43,702 nt of DNA from an uncultured Nitrospira sp. (GTDB lineage Bacteria > Nitrospirota > Nitrospiria > Nitrospirales > Nitrospiraceae): positions 1-43,702 of the forward strand of contig CABVSR010000018.1 of assembly GCA_902500995.1 (NCBI GenBank). Reading direction: 5' to 3'. This document shows positions 16,646 through 25,496 of the stretch, one piece after another. Numbering within the stretch: position 1 is the stretch's first letter; each line of letters opens with the position of its first letter. A program made the position numbers and the translations under genes. The notes beneath the pieces are model-generated. The model saw nothing but the letters and a program-made list of their open reading frames with translations, was not told where the DNA came from and searched no databases.

Positions 16646-17011
16646 TTATTGCGGCGAAGCCTGCACCTTCGTGCCCTCCTTCACCGGCGGATCGATCACG
16701 ATATTGGGCCCTTGCACCTTGGGCAGAATACCGGCGCCGGGTTTTTCCAGCAGGCGCTGGTTTTGATCGTTGATGGAAAGTTTCTGCGAGACATGCCGGT
16801 CGTCAAACGCCGCGGCCCCGCCGAGCGCGGATTCCCCGCCTCCCGCGGGCCGGCCGGGATCGTTGGCGAGGGCTTGACCGTTGACCGGATCGGTCGCCTT
16901 CCCCATCGGATACCCCGGATGCTGGGGCAACAAGGCAGGATTGGCAAACACCACGGCAGCGCCGAACAGCGCCATGGCGACGATCACATATATGGATAAC
17001 GAGGCCTTCAT
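16646..17011 (-). CDS. Exported protein of unknown function
   Basis: 121 aa from ATG 17011; GGAGGTG six bases upstream fixes the start, although the frame is open to 17182. Signal peptide MKASLSIYVIVAMALFGAAVVFANP, cleavage probably after FA-N. The mature chain is Pro/Gly-rich, low in hydrophobics and probably unstructured (HPGYPMGKATDPVNGQ, PAGGGESALGG). No cysteine or metal motif and no recognised family. A strong terminator-like hairpin lies in its 5' leader (17044-17073). Confidence 0.8.
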   Translation of the reverse strand: MKASLSIYVIVAMALFGAAVVFANPALLPQHPGYPMGKATDPVNGQALANDPGRPAGGGESALGGAAAFDDRHVSQKLSINDQNQRLLEKPGAGILPKVQGPNIVIDPPVKEGTKVQASPQ

Positions 17012-17043
17012 ACGACACCTCCTCAGGGGCGGATAAAATAAGA

Positions 17044-17073
17044 GCGCCCTCCGACAACCGAGCCGGAGGGCGC
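17044..17073 (-). terminator. Terminator-like hairpin in the leader of the gene at 17011
   Basis: GCGCCCTCCG and CGGAGGGCGC form a perfect 10-bp stem with a 10-base loop. On the minus strand it is followed by TCTTATTTTATCC, resembling an intrinsic terminator. It lies about 20 bases before the Shine-Dalgarno of the downstream gene, so it is either an attenuator or the end of a small upstream transcript. Confidence 0.65.
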
Positions 17074-17242
17074 AGGACTGGACCGTTGAAGGTGTAACCA
17101 GCGGACGATGGAGGAAGTTACCCCGGCATGCGACACCTCCAACTGTCATACTCAGCATCTTCCTCCGGCAACGCCCAGTCAAGCGGATGGAACAGGGCCC
17201 GCCAAGCCGCTTTCCAGCCGGGCGCTCCTATCTGAGAATCTT

Positions 17243-17268
17243 CCCTAGGGCCTATCGGCAACCTAGGG
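17243..17268. promoter_or_regulatory. Paired CCTAGG boxes upstream of the PilZ and exported-protein genes
   Basis: CCCTAGGG (17243-17250) and CCTAGGG (17262-17268) have their CCTAGG cores 18 bases apart. A related cluster lies at 17888-17916. Operator role is inference; CCTAGG is usually rare in bacterial DNA. Confidence 0.4.
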
Positions 17269-17502
17269 TTTTTCCCACCACCATATGACCGGAGACATTA
17301 TCTTCGTCGCGCCTGGCAGGATCGGCATGGTATGTCAATCTGCCGGAACAATTGTCCTTCGCTCTCACGGCCCGCATCAGAGGGTGTAGAGAAGGCTCCG
17401 CCGCGGCCAGAGGATCAGTGTGCTTGGTCAGGCTTCACCTGGAGTTCGACGGTGCACCAGGGTAACGCCATTACTCACGCAGCCGAGGATGCGCAGCATC
17501 GC

Positions 17503-17826
17503 ATGTCCATGACCGTTCATTACCGCGTATCTCTCTCTGCGGAATCCACGGCGACCGGCGAAGGGCGACTCTTGGACCTTTCCCTGGAAGGCTGCCGCAT
17601 CGAGGCCGACAGACCCCTCGCCGTCAACACCTACCTGTCGCTGCGCCTCCAGATCGCGCCGAAGGACATGCCGATTCTGGTAGACCTCGCGGCCGTGCGG
17701 TGGACTCGGGGCATGAATTGCGGCGTCCATTTTTTGTCGATCCAACCGCTGCAGGCCGCCCGGCTCAAAACATTTCTCGCCTCCGCGGCGGGAGCTAAAC
17801 AACCGCCTCCCCCTGAAAACAACTGA
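17503..17826 (+). CDS. PilZ-domain protein
   Basis: 107 aa from ATG 17503. The frame is open back to 17332 but that part lacks domain character. The protein is a single PilZ beta-barrel: HYRVSLSAES at the start, then GRLLDLSLEGCRIEAD with the D/N-x-S-x2-G motif (DLSLEG), and later WTRGMNCGVHFLSIQP, a common PilZ ending. The N-terminal RxxxR that binds cyclic di-GMP is incomplete (only one Arg), so ligand binding is uncertain. Ribosome binding is weak (GAGGATG about 14 bases upstream). Monocistronic; CCTAGG boxes lie upstream. Confidence 0.78.
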   Translation: MSMTVHYRVSLSAESTATGEGRLLDLSLEGCRIEADRPLAVNTYLSLRLQIAPKDMPILVDLAAVRWTRGMNCGVHFLSIQPLQAARLKTFLASAAGAKQPPPPENN

Positions 17827-17887
17827 TCGCAGCCCGACCGCCGGGTCGCCTGAAATTGCCCTTGCCTTTTTTTTCCCGCTCCAGCAT

Positions 17888-17916
17888 TCTAGGCCCGACC
17901 TAGAGATATCCCTAGG
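17888..17916. promoter_or_regulatory. CCTAGG-type box cluster upstream of the transporter gene
   Basis: TCTAGG (17888), CCTAGA (17899) and CCTAGG (17911) are spaced 11 and 12 bases apart, about one DNA turn each, 40-70 bases before ATG 17956. This is the layout of a multi-site operator, but no regulator can be named. Confidence 0.45.
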
Positions 17917-17955
17917 TACCTTGTAGTCGTATCCACTAGTCGGGAGGAATGGCCA

Positions 17956-18573
17956 ATGAACGAAGAGAATCAAACCCGGCGAATCGACGTGCTCGCAATC
18001 GGCCTCTTCGGCCTGGCAGTGGGGGCGCTGACCCTGGGAGTCGCCCAACTCGGATGGATTCAGCATAAGAACATGGTGGGAGCCCTGGTGATCGCCCTGA
18101 TCTTCGGCGGGATCGTGCAACTGCTGGCCGGCATTACCGATATTCGCTACAACGAACAACTCGGTGGAACCGCGCTGACGATGTACGGCTTCCTCTGGAT
18201 CACCCTCTGCACCGTCAAACTGGTGAGCGCCAGTTCCACCTTTCAGTTCGATGCGGTGCTCTATGCGCCGATCAATCTGGTCTACGCGGTCTTTTCCTGC
18301 GTGATGATTTTCCTTACCGCCTACCGCAACCTGACGTTGAGCGCGCTGCACGTCATCATCACCCTGACCTTCCTGGCGACGACCTTTGCCCGTCTGGATT
18401 TCATCAGCGAGTTATTGCCCGGGTGGGGCCATATCATTGTCGGCTTGATGGCCTTTTATCACGCGGTCGGCAGCCTGACGCAGGCCTTCACGGGAAAATC
18501 CATCCTGCCGCTTGGCCCGCCGCTGCTATACCATCACCAGAAACCGCTGCATTCGATCGCCAAGGCAATCTAA
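17956..18573 (+). CDS. Acetate/succinate transporter-like membrane protein (GPR1/FUN34/YaaH family)
   Basis: 205 aa with six hydrophobic segments. VLAIGLFGLAVGALTLGV opens helix 1 where the family has NPAPLGL-type sequence. GGIVQLLAGITDIRYNEQLGGTALTMYGFLW (about 50-80) matches the second signature region of SatP/YaaH proteins closely. Helices then follow at about 105-125, 130-150 and 160-180. Likely a small-monocarboxylate channel or transporter in the inner membrane. GGGAGGAAT lies eight bases upstream of ATG. In an autotroph it could take up acetate or formate-like acids; the specificity is inference. Confidence 0.75.
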   Translation: MNEENQTRRIDVLAIGLFGLAVGALTLGVAQLGWIQHKNMVGALVIALIFGGIVQLLAGITDIRYNEQLGGTALTMYGFLWITLCTVKLVSASSTFQFDAVLYAPINLVYAVFSCVMIFLTAYRNLTLSALHVIITLTFLATTFARLDFISELLPGWGHIIVGLMAFYHAVGSLTQAFTGKSILPLGPPLLYHHQKPLHSIAKAI

Positions 18574-18578
18574 AAGTT

Positions 18579-18741
18579 TCTCGTGAAGCGTCGCTCGTGA
18601 AGCGTATCTCGTAAACGTGGAAGAGATGGGTATCTCGTGAAGCGTGAAGCGTATCTCGTGAACCTGAGACGTAAGACGAACGACGAGAGACGAGGAACGA
18701 GAGACGAACGACGAGATACGAGCGACGAACGACGGCAGACG
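18579..18741 (+). repeat. Heptad tandem repeat, family I, locus C
   Basis: Between convergent genes. On the plus strand CTCGTGAAGCG units begin six bases after the transporter stop (18571-18573) and pass into ACGAACG/ACGAGAG units ending next to the SDR stop. Same module order as loci A, B and D, here on the plus strand because the gene it follows is on the plus strand. Confidence 0.85.
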
Positions 18742-18744
18742 TGC

Positions 18745-19464
18745 CTACCAATCCGCACCAAGACGATCCACTACAAGTTGATGGACCACGGCCTGCGGAC
18801 CCAGGCAGGCCAAGTATAGAGCAGCCTCTGCGATGTCGAACGGATCGATTTTTTCACTGGCTGCCCGCGCCTCCGCCGTCGCATCCACCAACTCGTCCGC
18901 GACTCCGCCGGGACAGAGAGCGCTGACTTTGATCCGATAGGCCCGCCCTTCGTCGGCCAGCGATTTTGTCAGGGCCATGATGGCATGCTTGGAAGCGCTG
19001 TAGGTCCCCGTCCCGCTCCAGGCCTGCACTCCGGCCACACTCGACATGTTGATAATCGTCCCGCCGCCCTGCTTTTTCATCAGGCCAAACGCGGCGCGGC
19101 AGCACAAGAACGTCCCCCGAACATTGGTGCGCATCACCTCATCGAAGGCGTCGGTACTCGTCTCCTCGAGCCGCCTGCCGCCGAAGATGCCGGCATTGTT
19201 CACGAGGATATCCAGCCGCTGGTAACGCCGGACCGTTTCCGCCAGGAGCTGCTCGACCTGGGACTCCTGGGCAATATCCGTCTGGACTGCCCAGGCCCGG
19301 CCTCCCGCGGATTCAATCTGCCTGACGGTTTCTTGGCATTTGGCGAAACGTCTGGCTGCAACGATCACCGTCGCACCTTCCTGCCCGAACCGCAGGGCAA
19401 TCGCCTTGCCGATTCCACTGCTGCTCCCGGTCACCACCGCGATTTTTCCCTTCAACCGGCTCAT
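18745..19464 (-). CDS. Short-chain dehydrogenase/reductase
   Basis: 239-aa classical SDR: cofactor motif TGSSSGIG (12-19), NNAG (89-92), catalytic Ser near 141-142, Tyr155 and Lys159 in YSASK. Arg residues after the second beta strand (ARRF) favour NADP(H). GGGAGGAATCAT precedes ATG 19464, a good ribosome binding site. Substrate unknown. Separated from the yhaN stop by about 250 bases, mostly repeats on the other side. Confidence 0.92.
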   Translation of the reverse strand: MSRLKGKIAVVTGSSSGIGKAIALRFGQEGATVIVAARRFAKCQETVRQIESAGGRAWAVQTDIAQESQVEQLLAETVRRYQRLDILVNNAGIFGGRRLEETSTDAFDEVMRTNVRGTFLCCRAAFGLMKKQGGGTIINMSSVAGVQAWSGTGTYSASKHAIMALTKSLADEGRAYRIKVSALCPGGVADELVDATAEARAASEKIDPFDIAEAALYLACLGPQAVVHQLVVDRLGADW

Positions 19465-19564
19465 ATGATTCCTCCCTGCTTAATACGGACGCCGGATCCA
19501 TTCACGGTCTACGCATTTCGCAATAGGATACAGGTGAAACCCCGCGTGGAGAAACAGGCGGGGG

Positions 19565-19711
19565 ACTCTCGTATCTCGTATCTCGTCTCTCGTCTCTCGT
19601 CTCTCGTCTCTCGTAGTTCGTTTTACGTTTCACGTCTTACGCTTCACGAGATACGCTTCACGAAATACCCATCTCTCCCACGCTTCACGCTTCACGAGAT
19701 ACGCTTCACAA
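19565..19711 (-). repeat. Heptad tandem repeat, family I, locus D
   Basis: Starts two bases after the yhaN TAG on the minus strand with GTGAAGC/GTATCTC units and ends in an almost perfect run of ACGAGAG units, the cleanest example of the 7-base period. Leads into the space upstream of the SDR gene. Confidence 0.87.
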
Positions 19712-22700
19712 CTAGAGCTGATGTGCAACAAAGGCCTGCTCCCCGATTGTCGCTCGTGCGACGTCGAGCAGGTGGCGATGGTGGGTGAAAATCAACACCT
19801 GGCCTCCCTCGGCGAAGCGGGCCAAGGCCCGCAGGATCTGCGCCACGCGCCGGTCGTCGGAGGTGATGAGTGCGTCGTCCAGCACCAGCGGCATCTGCGG
19901 GTGGGCCGCGCGCCGGACATCCAGCGCCGCCAACCGCAATGCGAGATAGAGCTGGTCCGCCGTCCCCTCGCTCATGTCCTCGACGCTGACGCGCGCGCCG
20001 CCTGACCGTACCGCGCACAACCGCGGCTGCCCGACGGCATCGTCACTGATCAACCGTTCATAGTCCCCGTCCGTCATGAGGGAGAAATAGGCCGAGGCCT
20101 TGGTAATCATGGGCGCCTGCGCCCGTTCACGAAACCGGTTCAACGCCTCCTGCAGCAGCGCGCGAGCCAGTTTCAACCTGGCCCAGGGTCTGATGGCCGA
20201 GCGATAACGGGCGGCCGCAGACTCCATGGCCTCGCGCGACCGGGCTGCGCGGTCCGACGAGTCGATGGCATTCAGGGCCAATCGCGCCTGTTCTTCCGCC
20301 CGACGCGCAGCAGCCTGCTCTTCCTCGCGAATCGTCATCTCCGACCGGCACTGTTCGCGCTCGCTTTCGATCGTCACCGCATCGCGGCCGGACAGGCGCC
20401 GGCGAAGTTCCGCTTCGGAATGGGAAGAGGCGGCCGCCATCTGCCGCTGAACCTGGTTGAGCGCTGAGGCCGCTTCCCGCTTGCGTTGGGCCGCTTCCTC
20501 ACACTGCGGCAACTCCTCGTGATGCGCCACCCCGGCCCCGGCGCAGAGCCGCGCCAATGTTGCCTGCTGAGCGGCCTGGTCAGAGAACGCGCGGCGCCGC
20601 TGTTCCTCGGCCTTGCGTTGATCGCGCAAATGGGTGGCCCGTTCCTGCTCAGCCGTCCGTGCGGCCGCAGCCCTCCCCCGCAAACGGTCCGCAAAGTCTT
20701 CCACGATGCGAGGCGCCGGCTCGCCCAGCAAGGCAGCCACGTCCTTGGATTGCGCGGTCAGGTCATCGAGGATGGCCTGCATGCGGGCTTTCCGCTGCTG
20801 CGCTTCGGTCAAGGCCGCGGCCTGGCGCGCGATACCGTCCAATTCATCCAACCGCACTTTGATCGCATCCGGAATCGTGCCTGACGAGAGAAACAACCGC
20901 GCATGCCATTCTTGTAATGCTGCCTGGCGGCGCTTGAGATCGGCCTCCGCTGCGGCCATCAAACGGTCTATCTCTTGGCGCTCCAGGCGTTGCACGTTCG
21001 CCGCTTGTTCCTTGGCGTTGCGAGCGGCCTCAGCCTCCACGGCTTTCGTGTCATAGTGCACCGCCTGTTCGATCAATGCCGGCAAGGCGTCACCACCCGC
21101 CCGGTTCGCCTCACCGGCAGGCTGGCCAAGCCTCAACATTGCTGCCTCGATTCCACCCGCTGCATGGTTCATCTCTCCCCGCAACCGGGCACTGGCCGCG
21201 CGTAATGCCTCCACGCGCCCGGCTATTTGGAGCGCCTCGGCTCGCCGCGTTTGCCATTCCCGTAACGGTTCGGGGTCCAGATCCGGCAGCCCCGCTTCTT
21301 TCAGCCGCTGCGCCCATGCAGCCAGCGTTTCTCCACGGCCTGCCGAAAGCCGTGAAATCTGCCGCTCAATATCGGCTCGCCGCGCCTCCATCTGTTCGAT
21401 GCGTCCCGTGCATTCCTCCAGGCCGGCGGCGCGTTTGGCATCGGCGCGCAGGAGGTCCGCCTGCCGGTCGGTTTCACTCAACGCCGCTTCGAACGATTCC
21501 GGAAGGGCCCGGCCCGCTTCAAAACTCAGCGCCAGCTGATCGAGACTCTGTGTCCGGTCGATATAGGCCACCCGAATGGCCGCCCAGCTTTCATCACGCC
21601 GGGCTCGAGCCTGGCGTAATGTTTCCGCCGTGACCACTTCGCCTTCTGCCGCCAACTGCCGGAGCCGCACCCGCTGTCCGTCCAGGTCGCGACCCAACAA
21701 TTCCTGTTCATCGCGCAGCTTGCGGAGCTGTTCGTCGAGATCGGCCAATTCCCGCCTCGTTTGCCCTATGTGCGTATCCAGCAGCGGCCGGGCCCGCCGC
21801 AGCGCCTGGTCGGAGGCCAGCCCGACATCCGACAGCGCCTGTTCGAGAACGAGTTCCGTTTCACGCCGTTGCTGGTCCAATTCCTGCTGCCGGCGGAGCA
21901 CATCACCCAGAGATTGCGCTCCACGCACGGCTGCCGTGAGTTGCTGCCGGGCGGCGGGATCCGCCGGGAGCCACCTGTCCTGATCGTCCGCTGCCAGAGC
22001 CTGATCCAGCGCCCGGACACGGTGGCGGTATTGGTCCAGCCGGTCATGTAATCGAGTCACCTGCGCCAGATGATCGTCCAGCACGAGGCGGTCGGCGGAA
22101 GAAGGCAGGGCTTGCAGCACATCCCGCAATTCATGCCCTGGCGCCGTTCGCGCGACCATCACGGCCAGGTCGCTCTCCAGGGACGAGATCACCGCCTCCT
22201 GTTGTTGCACCTCGATCCGGTGACGAGCCGCCCCGGCCACACCCGAGACCAATCGTTCGATCGCAGCGGCATGCTCCAGCACCAACGGTTCGAGGACCAG
22301 CGCGCCGAGCGCGCGCGTGCATCGCTCGGCCTCGACCTCCGCCTCCCTCAGGCTGCGTTCCGCATGGGCGAGAGCCTGCAAGGCCGCCAGCCGCTCTTCC
22401 CGCGCCTGCTCGGCCAAGGCCGGAACTTCGGCGAATGACGCTACCAGCGACGCTGCCGCGTCATGGGCGCGCAACAGGGGCTCGACCGTGCGCAGTTCGG
22501 TCAATTCGTTTTCACGTCGGCGCAACCGTTCGAGCATGGCGCTCACGTCCGCCAGCGCCGCGGCAGCGGAGGCATGCGCGCGATTCAAGCTCTGCCATTC
22601 CGCCGGCTTCGTTTGCGCTTCGCGCCAGGCCTGCCGCTGTTCATCGAGCCGTTTGCGCGCCTCATTGATCACCGCATGCTGCGCCCGCCCATGCGGGCTG

Positions 22701-23242
22701 TAGAGCTTCTTCGCGTCATTCTCCAAGGCCGCAAGCAGCGCCGCGATCCCGCTGGTTCCCGCGCTCGCTTCGAACAGGGCCGATCCCAAATCTCCCTCGC
22801 CGCGCAACAAGACCTGGCCGCCTTCGCGTAAACGGGCATGGGTGAGCCCGAACATGGCTTCGAACTCGGCTCGCTCCAGGCCGCCGGTCAATCCGCGCTC
22901 GTGGCTGGTTTCGACAGCGAGAGTCTGATCCACCTGCTCGGTCAGGACATTGAGCCTCGCCAATGTCGCCCCCTTGCCCTTCCTGCGCACGAAGCCGATC
23001 CGCTCCCCGTCCGGCGCGGCAAACATGCCGCCGATCCGGAGATCGCCGGCGGCGTGGAGAAAGTCATCCTGGCTCCGGAGTGGAATCCCGAAGCGCAAAT
23101 CCATCATGGCCCGCAATGCCGACGACTTGCCCGCCTCGTTCGGACCGTAAATCAGATGCAGGTCGGCAGGGCCCGCCGAGAAATCCAACCGCTTGCCGGT
23201 GAACGGCCCGTAGGCCTGGAGCAACAACGTGAGCAGTTTCAC
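19712..23242 (-). CDS. yhaN: SbcC/YhaN-like AAA ATPase, DNA repair
   Basis: 1176-aa SMC-like ATPase, partner of the nuclease encoded just upstream. Walker A GPNEAGKS (33-40); ABC-type signature SEGTADQLYLALRLAAL near 1084-1100; Walker B LVLDDAL near 1119-1125; switch His in FTHH near 1153. Between them ~900 residues of Glu/Arg/Ala-rich coiled coil (many RRxxxLxxL heptads), with no Rad50 zinc-hook CxxC seen. The N-terminus MKLLTLLLQAYGPFTGKRLDF matches the YhaN subfamily rather than E. coli SbcC. Overlaps the yhaO stop by four bases. Its stop is followed at once by the heptad repeat. Confidence 0.9.
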   Translation of the reverse strand: MKLLTLLLQAYGPFTGKRLDFSAGPADLHLIYGPNEAGKSSALRAMMDLRFGIPLRSQDDFLHAAGDLRIGGMFAAPDGERIGFVRRKGKGATLARLNVLTEQVDQTLAVETSHERGLTGGLERAEFEAMFGLTHARLREGGQVLLRGEGDLGSALFEASAGTSGIAALLAALENDAKKLYSPHGRAQHAVINEARKRLDEQRQAWREAQTKPAEWQSLNRAHASAAAALADVSAMLERLRRRENELTELRTVEPLLRAHDAAASLVASFAEVPALAEQAREERLAALQALAHAERSLREAEVEAERCTRALGALVLEPLVLEHAAAIERLVSGVAGAARHRIEVQQQEAVISSLESDLAVMVARTAPGHELRDVLQALPSSADRLVLDDHLAQVTRLHDRLDQYRHRVRALDQALAADDQDRWLPADPAARQQLTAAVRGAQSLGDVLRRQQELDQQRRETELVLEQALSDVGLASDQALRRARPLLDTHIGQTRRELADLDEQLRKLRDEQELLGRDLDGQRVRLRQLAAEGEVVTAETLRQARARRDESWAAIRVAYIDRTQSLDQLALSFEAGRALPESFEAALSETDRQADLLRADAKRAAGLEECTGRIEQMEARRADIERQISRLSAGRGETLAAWAQRLKEAGLPDLDPEPLREWQTRRAEALQIAGRVEALRAASARLRGEMNHAAGGIEAAMLRLGQPAGEANRAGGDALPALIEQAVHYDTKAVEAEAARNAKEQAANVQRLERQEIDRLMAAAEADLKRRQAALQEWHARLFLSSGTIPDAIKVRLDELDGIARQAAALTEAQQRKARMQAILDDLTAQSKDVAALLGEPAPRIVEDFADRLRGRAAAARTAEQERATHLRDQRKAEEQRRRAFSDQAAQQATLARLCAGAGVAHHEELPQCEEAAQRKREAASALNQVQRQMAAASSHSEAELRRRLSGRDAVTIESEREQCRSEMTIREEEQAAARRAEEQARLALNAIDSSDRAARSREAMESAAARYRSAIRPWARLKLARALLQEALNRFRERAQAPMITKASAYFSLMTDGDYERLISDDAVGQPRLCAVRSGGARVSVEDMSEGTADQLYLALRLAALDVRRAAHPQMPLVLDDALITSDDRRVAQILRALARFAEGGQVLIFTHHRHLLDVARATIGEQAFVAHQL

Positions 23243-24498
23243 GCTTCGGCTCCGGGGTCGATCAGGCGCGCCAGCACCGTGGCTTCCGCATCCATCAGAA
23301 GACCTTTCAGTTCGGCGAGGTCGTCGAGCTTCGGTACGTCACCGGCAGCCACTTCCTGCGGGAGGAAACCCAGCACATCGCCCAGTTCGGTCTGGCCCCA
23401 CCGCAGCAGCTCCGGCTCGTCGCCGGCGATTGAATCGACGAGACGGACGAGTTCACCCACCGCATCCTGGCGCCGGGCGGCCTGAAGGCGATCCAGCGGG
23501 ATAGAAAGGTCAAGCCGCACCTGCTCGATCCAGACTTCGGCCTCGCCGATATCCTGCGCCGCCCCATACATCGCCGCCGCCAAGGTGCCTGGTTGGCTTG
23601 CTTCCAGCCGATGGAGTTCCGTCGATCCCGCCAAGGTCACCCGCACTGCGTGCAATCGATCCGTCGCGCCGGTGAGCAACGGTTCCAGCGCATGGCGAAA
23701 GGCTTCGCCCAGGGCCTCCAGCCGGTGCACCCCGTCCAGCGGCACGGTCAGATGATTCCAGCGGACGACGTCGAGCGCCACGAATTCACTCTCGATTTGG
23801 CCCGCTGCTGCCGTCACCAGTTCGCACCCCTTCGGTCCCGTTTCTTTCGCGTGGCGGCCTTGCAGATTGCCGGGGAAAACGATACGCGGTTGTTCGGCGA
23901 TCACTTCGCGCGCATGCACATGACCCAGGGCCCAATAGTCGTAGCCTTTGTTAATCAATATCGGCAGATCCGTCGGCGCATAGGTGTCATGCCCGGCGCG
24001 CCCCGTCAGGCTCGTGTGCAGGAGGCCGATGTTGAAGAAGCCCGGCACGGGAGGCGGATAGGAAGGCACGAGGTCTTCATCGACCGCCCGCTCGGGAAAG
24101 CTACGCCCATGGATCGCCACCGAGAGATCGTCGAGCCGGATTGTCTGAGCGTTGCGGCTCGAAAACACCGTGACATTCGGCGGCAGAACGAGCTGCTTTG
24201 AGATCACACCCTGCGCGTCATGATTGCCTTGCACGATGAAGACTCGAATCCCCTCTCGCTCCAACCGGACCATCTGCCCCCGAAAAAACAATCCGGTATG
24301 GAAATCCTGCCAGTCGCAGTCGTAGATGTCGCCGGCCAAAAGCAGGAAGTCCACGCGTTCGCTGATCGCCTTGTCGATCAGCCGCTCGAACGCGCTGCGT
24401 GTCGCCGTGCGCAACCGCGCAACGGGCGCGCCGTCGTACCGATCGAGCCCGCGCAGGGGGCTGTCGATATGAAGATCAGCGGCGTGAATGAAACGCAT
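23239..24498 (-). CDS. yhaO: SbcD/YhaO-like DNA exonuclease (metallophosphoesterase)
   Basis: 419 aa. Mre11-type calcineurin-like nuclease: DLHID (8-12), GDIYD (about 56-60), GNHD (about 91-94), LLHTS and GHVHAREV (about 196) supply the two-metal site. The C-terminal ~150 residues form the capping and partner-binding region. With YhaN it should form an Mre11-Rad50-like complex that processes DNA ends. ATGA overlap with yhaN. No strong Shine-Dalgarno before ATG 24498. Confidence 0.92.
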   Translation of the reverse strand: MRFIHAADLHIDSPLRGLDRYDGAPVARLRTATRSAFERLIDKAISERVDFLLLAGDIYDCDWQDFHTGLFFRGQMVRLEREGIRVFIVQGNHDAQGVISKQLVLPPNVTVFSSRNAQTIRLDDLSVAIHGRSFPERAVDEDLVPSYPPPVPGFFNIGLLHTSLTGRAGHDTYAPTDLPILINKGYDYWALGHVHAREVIAEQPRIVFPGNLQGRHAKETGPKGCELVTAAAGQIESEFVALDVVRWNHLTVPLDGVHRLEALGEAFRHALEPLLTGATDRLHAVRVTLAGSTELHRLEASQPGTLAAAMYGAAQDIGEAEVWIEQVRLDLSIPLDRLQAARRQDAVGELVRLVDSIAGDEPELLRWGQTELGDVLGFLPQEVAAGDVPKLDDLAELKGLLMDAEATVLARLIDPGAEA

Positions 24499-24592
24499 GA
24501 GCAGTGAGGTCTCGAAGTTATTTTGAGAACCGGTGACCCAAGGAGCATCTCATCGAGTCCGGGCGGACCACGTTCTGATGCTCACTCACAAA

Positions 24593-25054
24593 TCATATCC
24601 ATTTCCGGACGCGAGCTCGATACTCCGCAAATGCCCGACCGAAGAGGCGCAGGAGCGCTCGCTCCTCCGGTTCGATCTGGAAACGATTCATATACAGCAC
24701 GAAGCCGGGAAGCACCACATAGGCCGGCACGTTCGACAGATATATGCCCCAACCGAGCAGGATCCACAAGAAGCCCAGATACATCGGATTGCGTGTCCAT
24801 CGATAGATGCCGCTCACCACCAGCGCAGACGACGATTCCGGCTTCATGGGATTGACGGTGGTCTTGGCCATTCGAAATGAAACGATACCCATTCCAGCTA
24901 CTGCCAAGCCGATGACAACCGCGCCTGTTGCGCAGATGAGTCGCGCGGGAAAGTCAAACCCGAAGGCCGGAGCCGCCCAGGCGATCAGCCACATGCTCCC
25001 GCCTGCCAGCAGCACGACAACGACAGGAGGAACCTTTAACTCCAAGCCCCGCAT
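24593..25054 (-). CDS. Isoprenylcysteine carboxyl methyltransferase-like membrane protein
   Basis: 153 aa from ATG 25054 (GGAAG seven bases upstream; a TTG seven codons earlier is less likely). Helices near 7-30, 38-60 and 85-115. The C-terminal catalytic half has SGIYRWTRNPMYLGFLW and EPEERALLRLFG..EYRARVRKWI, the RNPxYxG and E-E...Y-x3-V-R-W signature of ICMT/PEMT-type SAM-dependent methyltransferases. Bacterial members have varied or unknown substrates. It follows the metallothionein-like gene on the same strand, separated by a hairpin. Confidence 0.85.
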   Translation of the reverse strand: MRGLELKVPPVVVVLLAGGSMWLIAWAAPAFGFDFPARLICATGAVVIGLAVAGMGIVSFRMAKTTVNPMKPESSSALVVSGIYRWTRNPMYLGFLWILLGWGIYLSNVPAYVVLPGFVLYMNRFQIEPEERALLRLFGRAFAEYRARVRKWI

Positions 25055-25187
25055 AGGATCACTTCCGCCGAGCAAGCCCCATCGTGCCGCCTCTCCTCTC
25101 GACTTCCCGATCCCCTATGACCGCATGATACGCGAGCGGCTAAGTCGTCACAATCCGGCTCACAGCCATTCACCCGGGACAATCCGA

Positions 25188-25220
25188 TGTCCCGCCCGCC
25201 GAGGGCCGGAGGGCGGGACA
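25188..25220 (-). terminator. Hairpin after the metallothionein-like gene
   Basis: TGTCCCGCCC and GGGCGGGACA form a perfect 10-bp stem with a 13-base loop, eight bases after the stop codon. No U-run follows on the minus strand, so termination may be partial or the stem may protect the mRNA end. Confidence 0.5.
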
Positions 25221-25228
25221 AGGTTGGT

Positions 25229-25390
25229 CTAACGTTTGGAAGCTCGCTTGCGGCAGCCACATTGACAGTCGATCTGCACGCAGCGGCAGGCGTCGGCCTG
25301 GCATTCGCACGAACAGCCCGAGCAGTCGCATGTTCCGCAACAATTGCTCTTCGCGAGAGCCGGTGAAGTGGTGAGTTTTTCTTTTGCCAT
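25229..25390 (-). CDS. Metallothionein-like cysteine-rich protein (53 aa)
   Basis: ATG 25390 with AGGAG seven bases upstream. After a 16-residue polar N-terminus come 12 cysteines in about 31 residues, mainly as C-x-C pairs (CDC, CSCEC, CRC, CQCGC), then a basic tail RKRASKR. There is no aromatic residue and no His. Such density without other features is the mark of a metal-thiolate cluster protein, probably cytosolic storage or buffering of Zn, Cu or Cd. I cannot match it to a named bacterial metallothionein (SmtA or MymT). It faces an ECF sigma gene with a Cys-rich tail across 106 bases, which suggests a metal or redox response. Confidence 0.8.
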   Translation of the reverse strand: MAKEKLTTSPALAKSNCCGTCDCSGCSCECQADACRCVQIDCQCGCRKRASKR

Positions 25391-25440
25391 GGTCTGTCTC
25401 CTTTGATCCGCCAGCACGTGATTGCGCTGTCACAGAGGCT

Positions 25441-25465
25441 GACGCAGCGCCCCCGAAAACCTTAC
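25441..25465 (-). promoter_or_regulatory. ECF-type promoter signature for the metallothionein-like gene
   Basis: Minus strand has GTAAGG (25465-25460), a 15-base spacer and CGTC (25444-25441). The GTAA...CGTC form is seen for several ECF sigma groups. Predicted start near 25433, 43 bases before ATG 25390. Its assignment to the adjacent sigma factor is inference. Confidence 0.5.
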
Positions 25466-25496
25466 AGTCCCGGACAACGCATGGTAAGCTGCCTTC

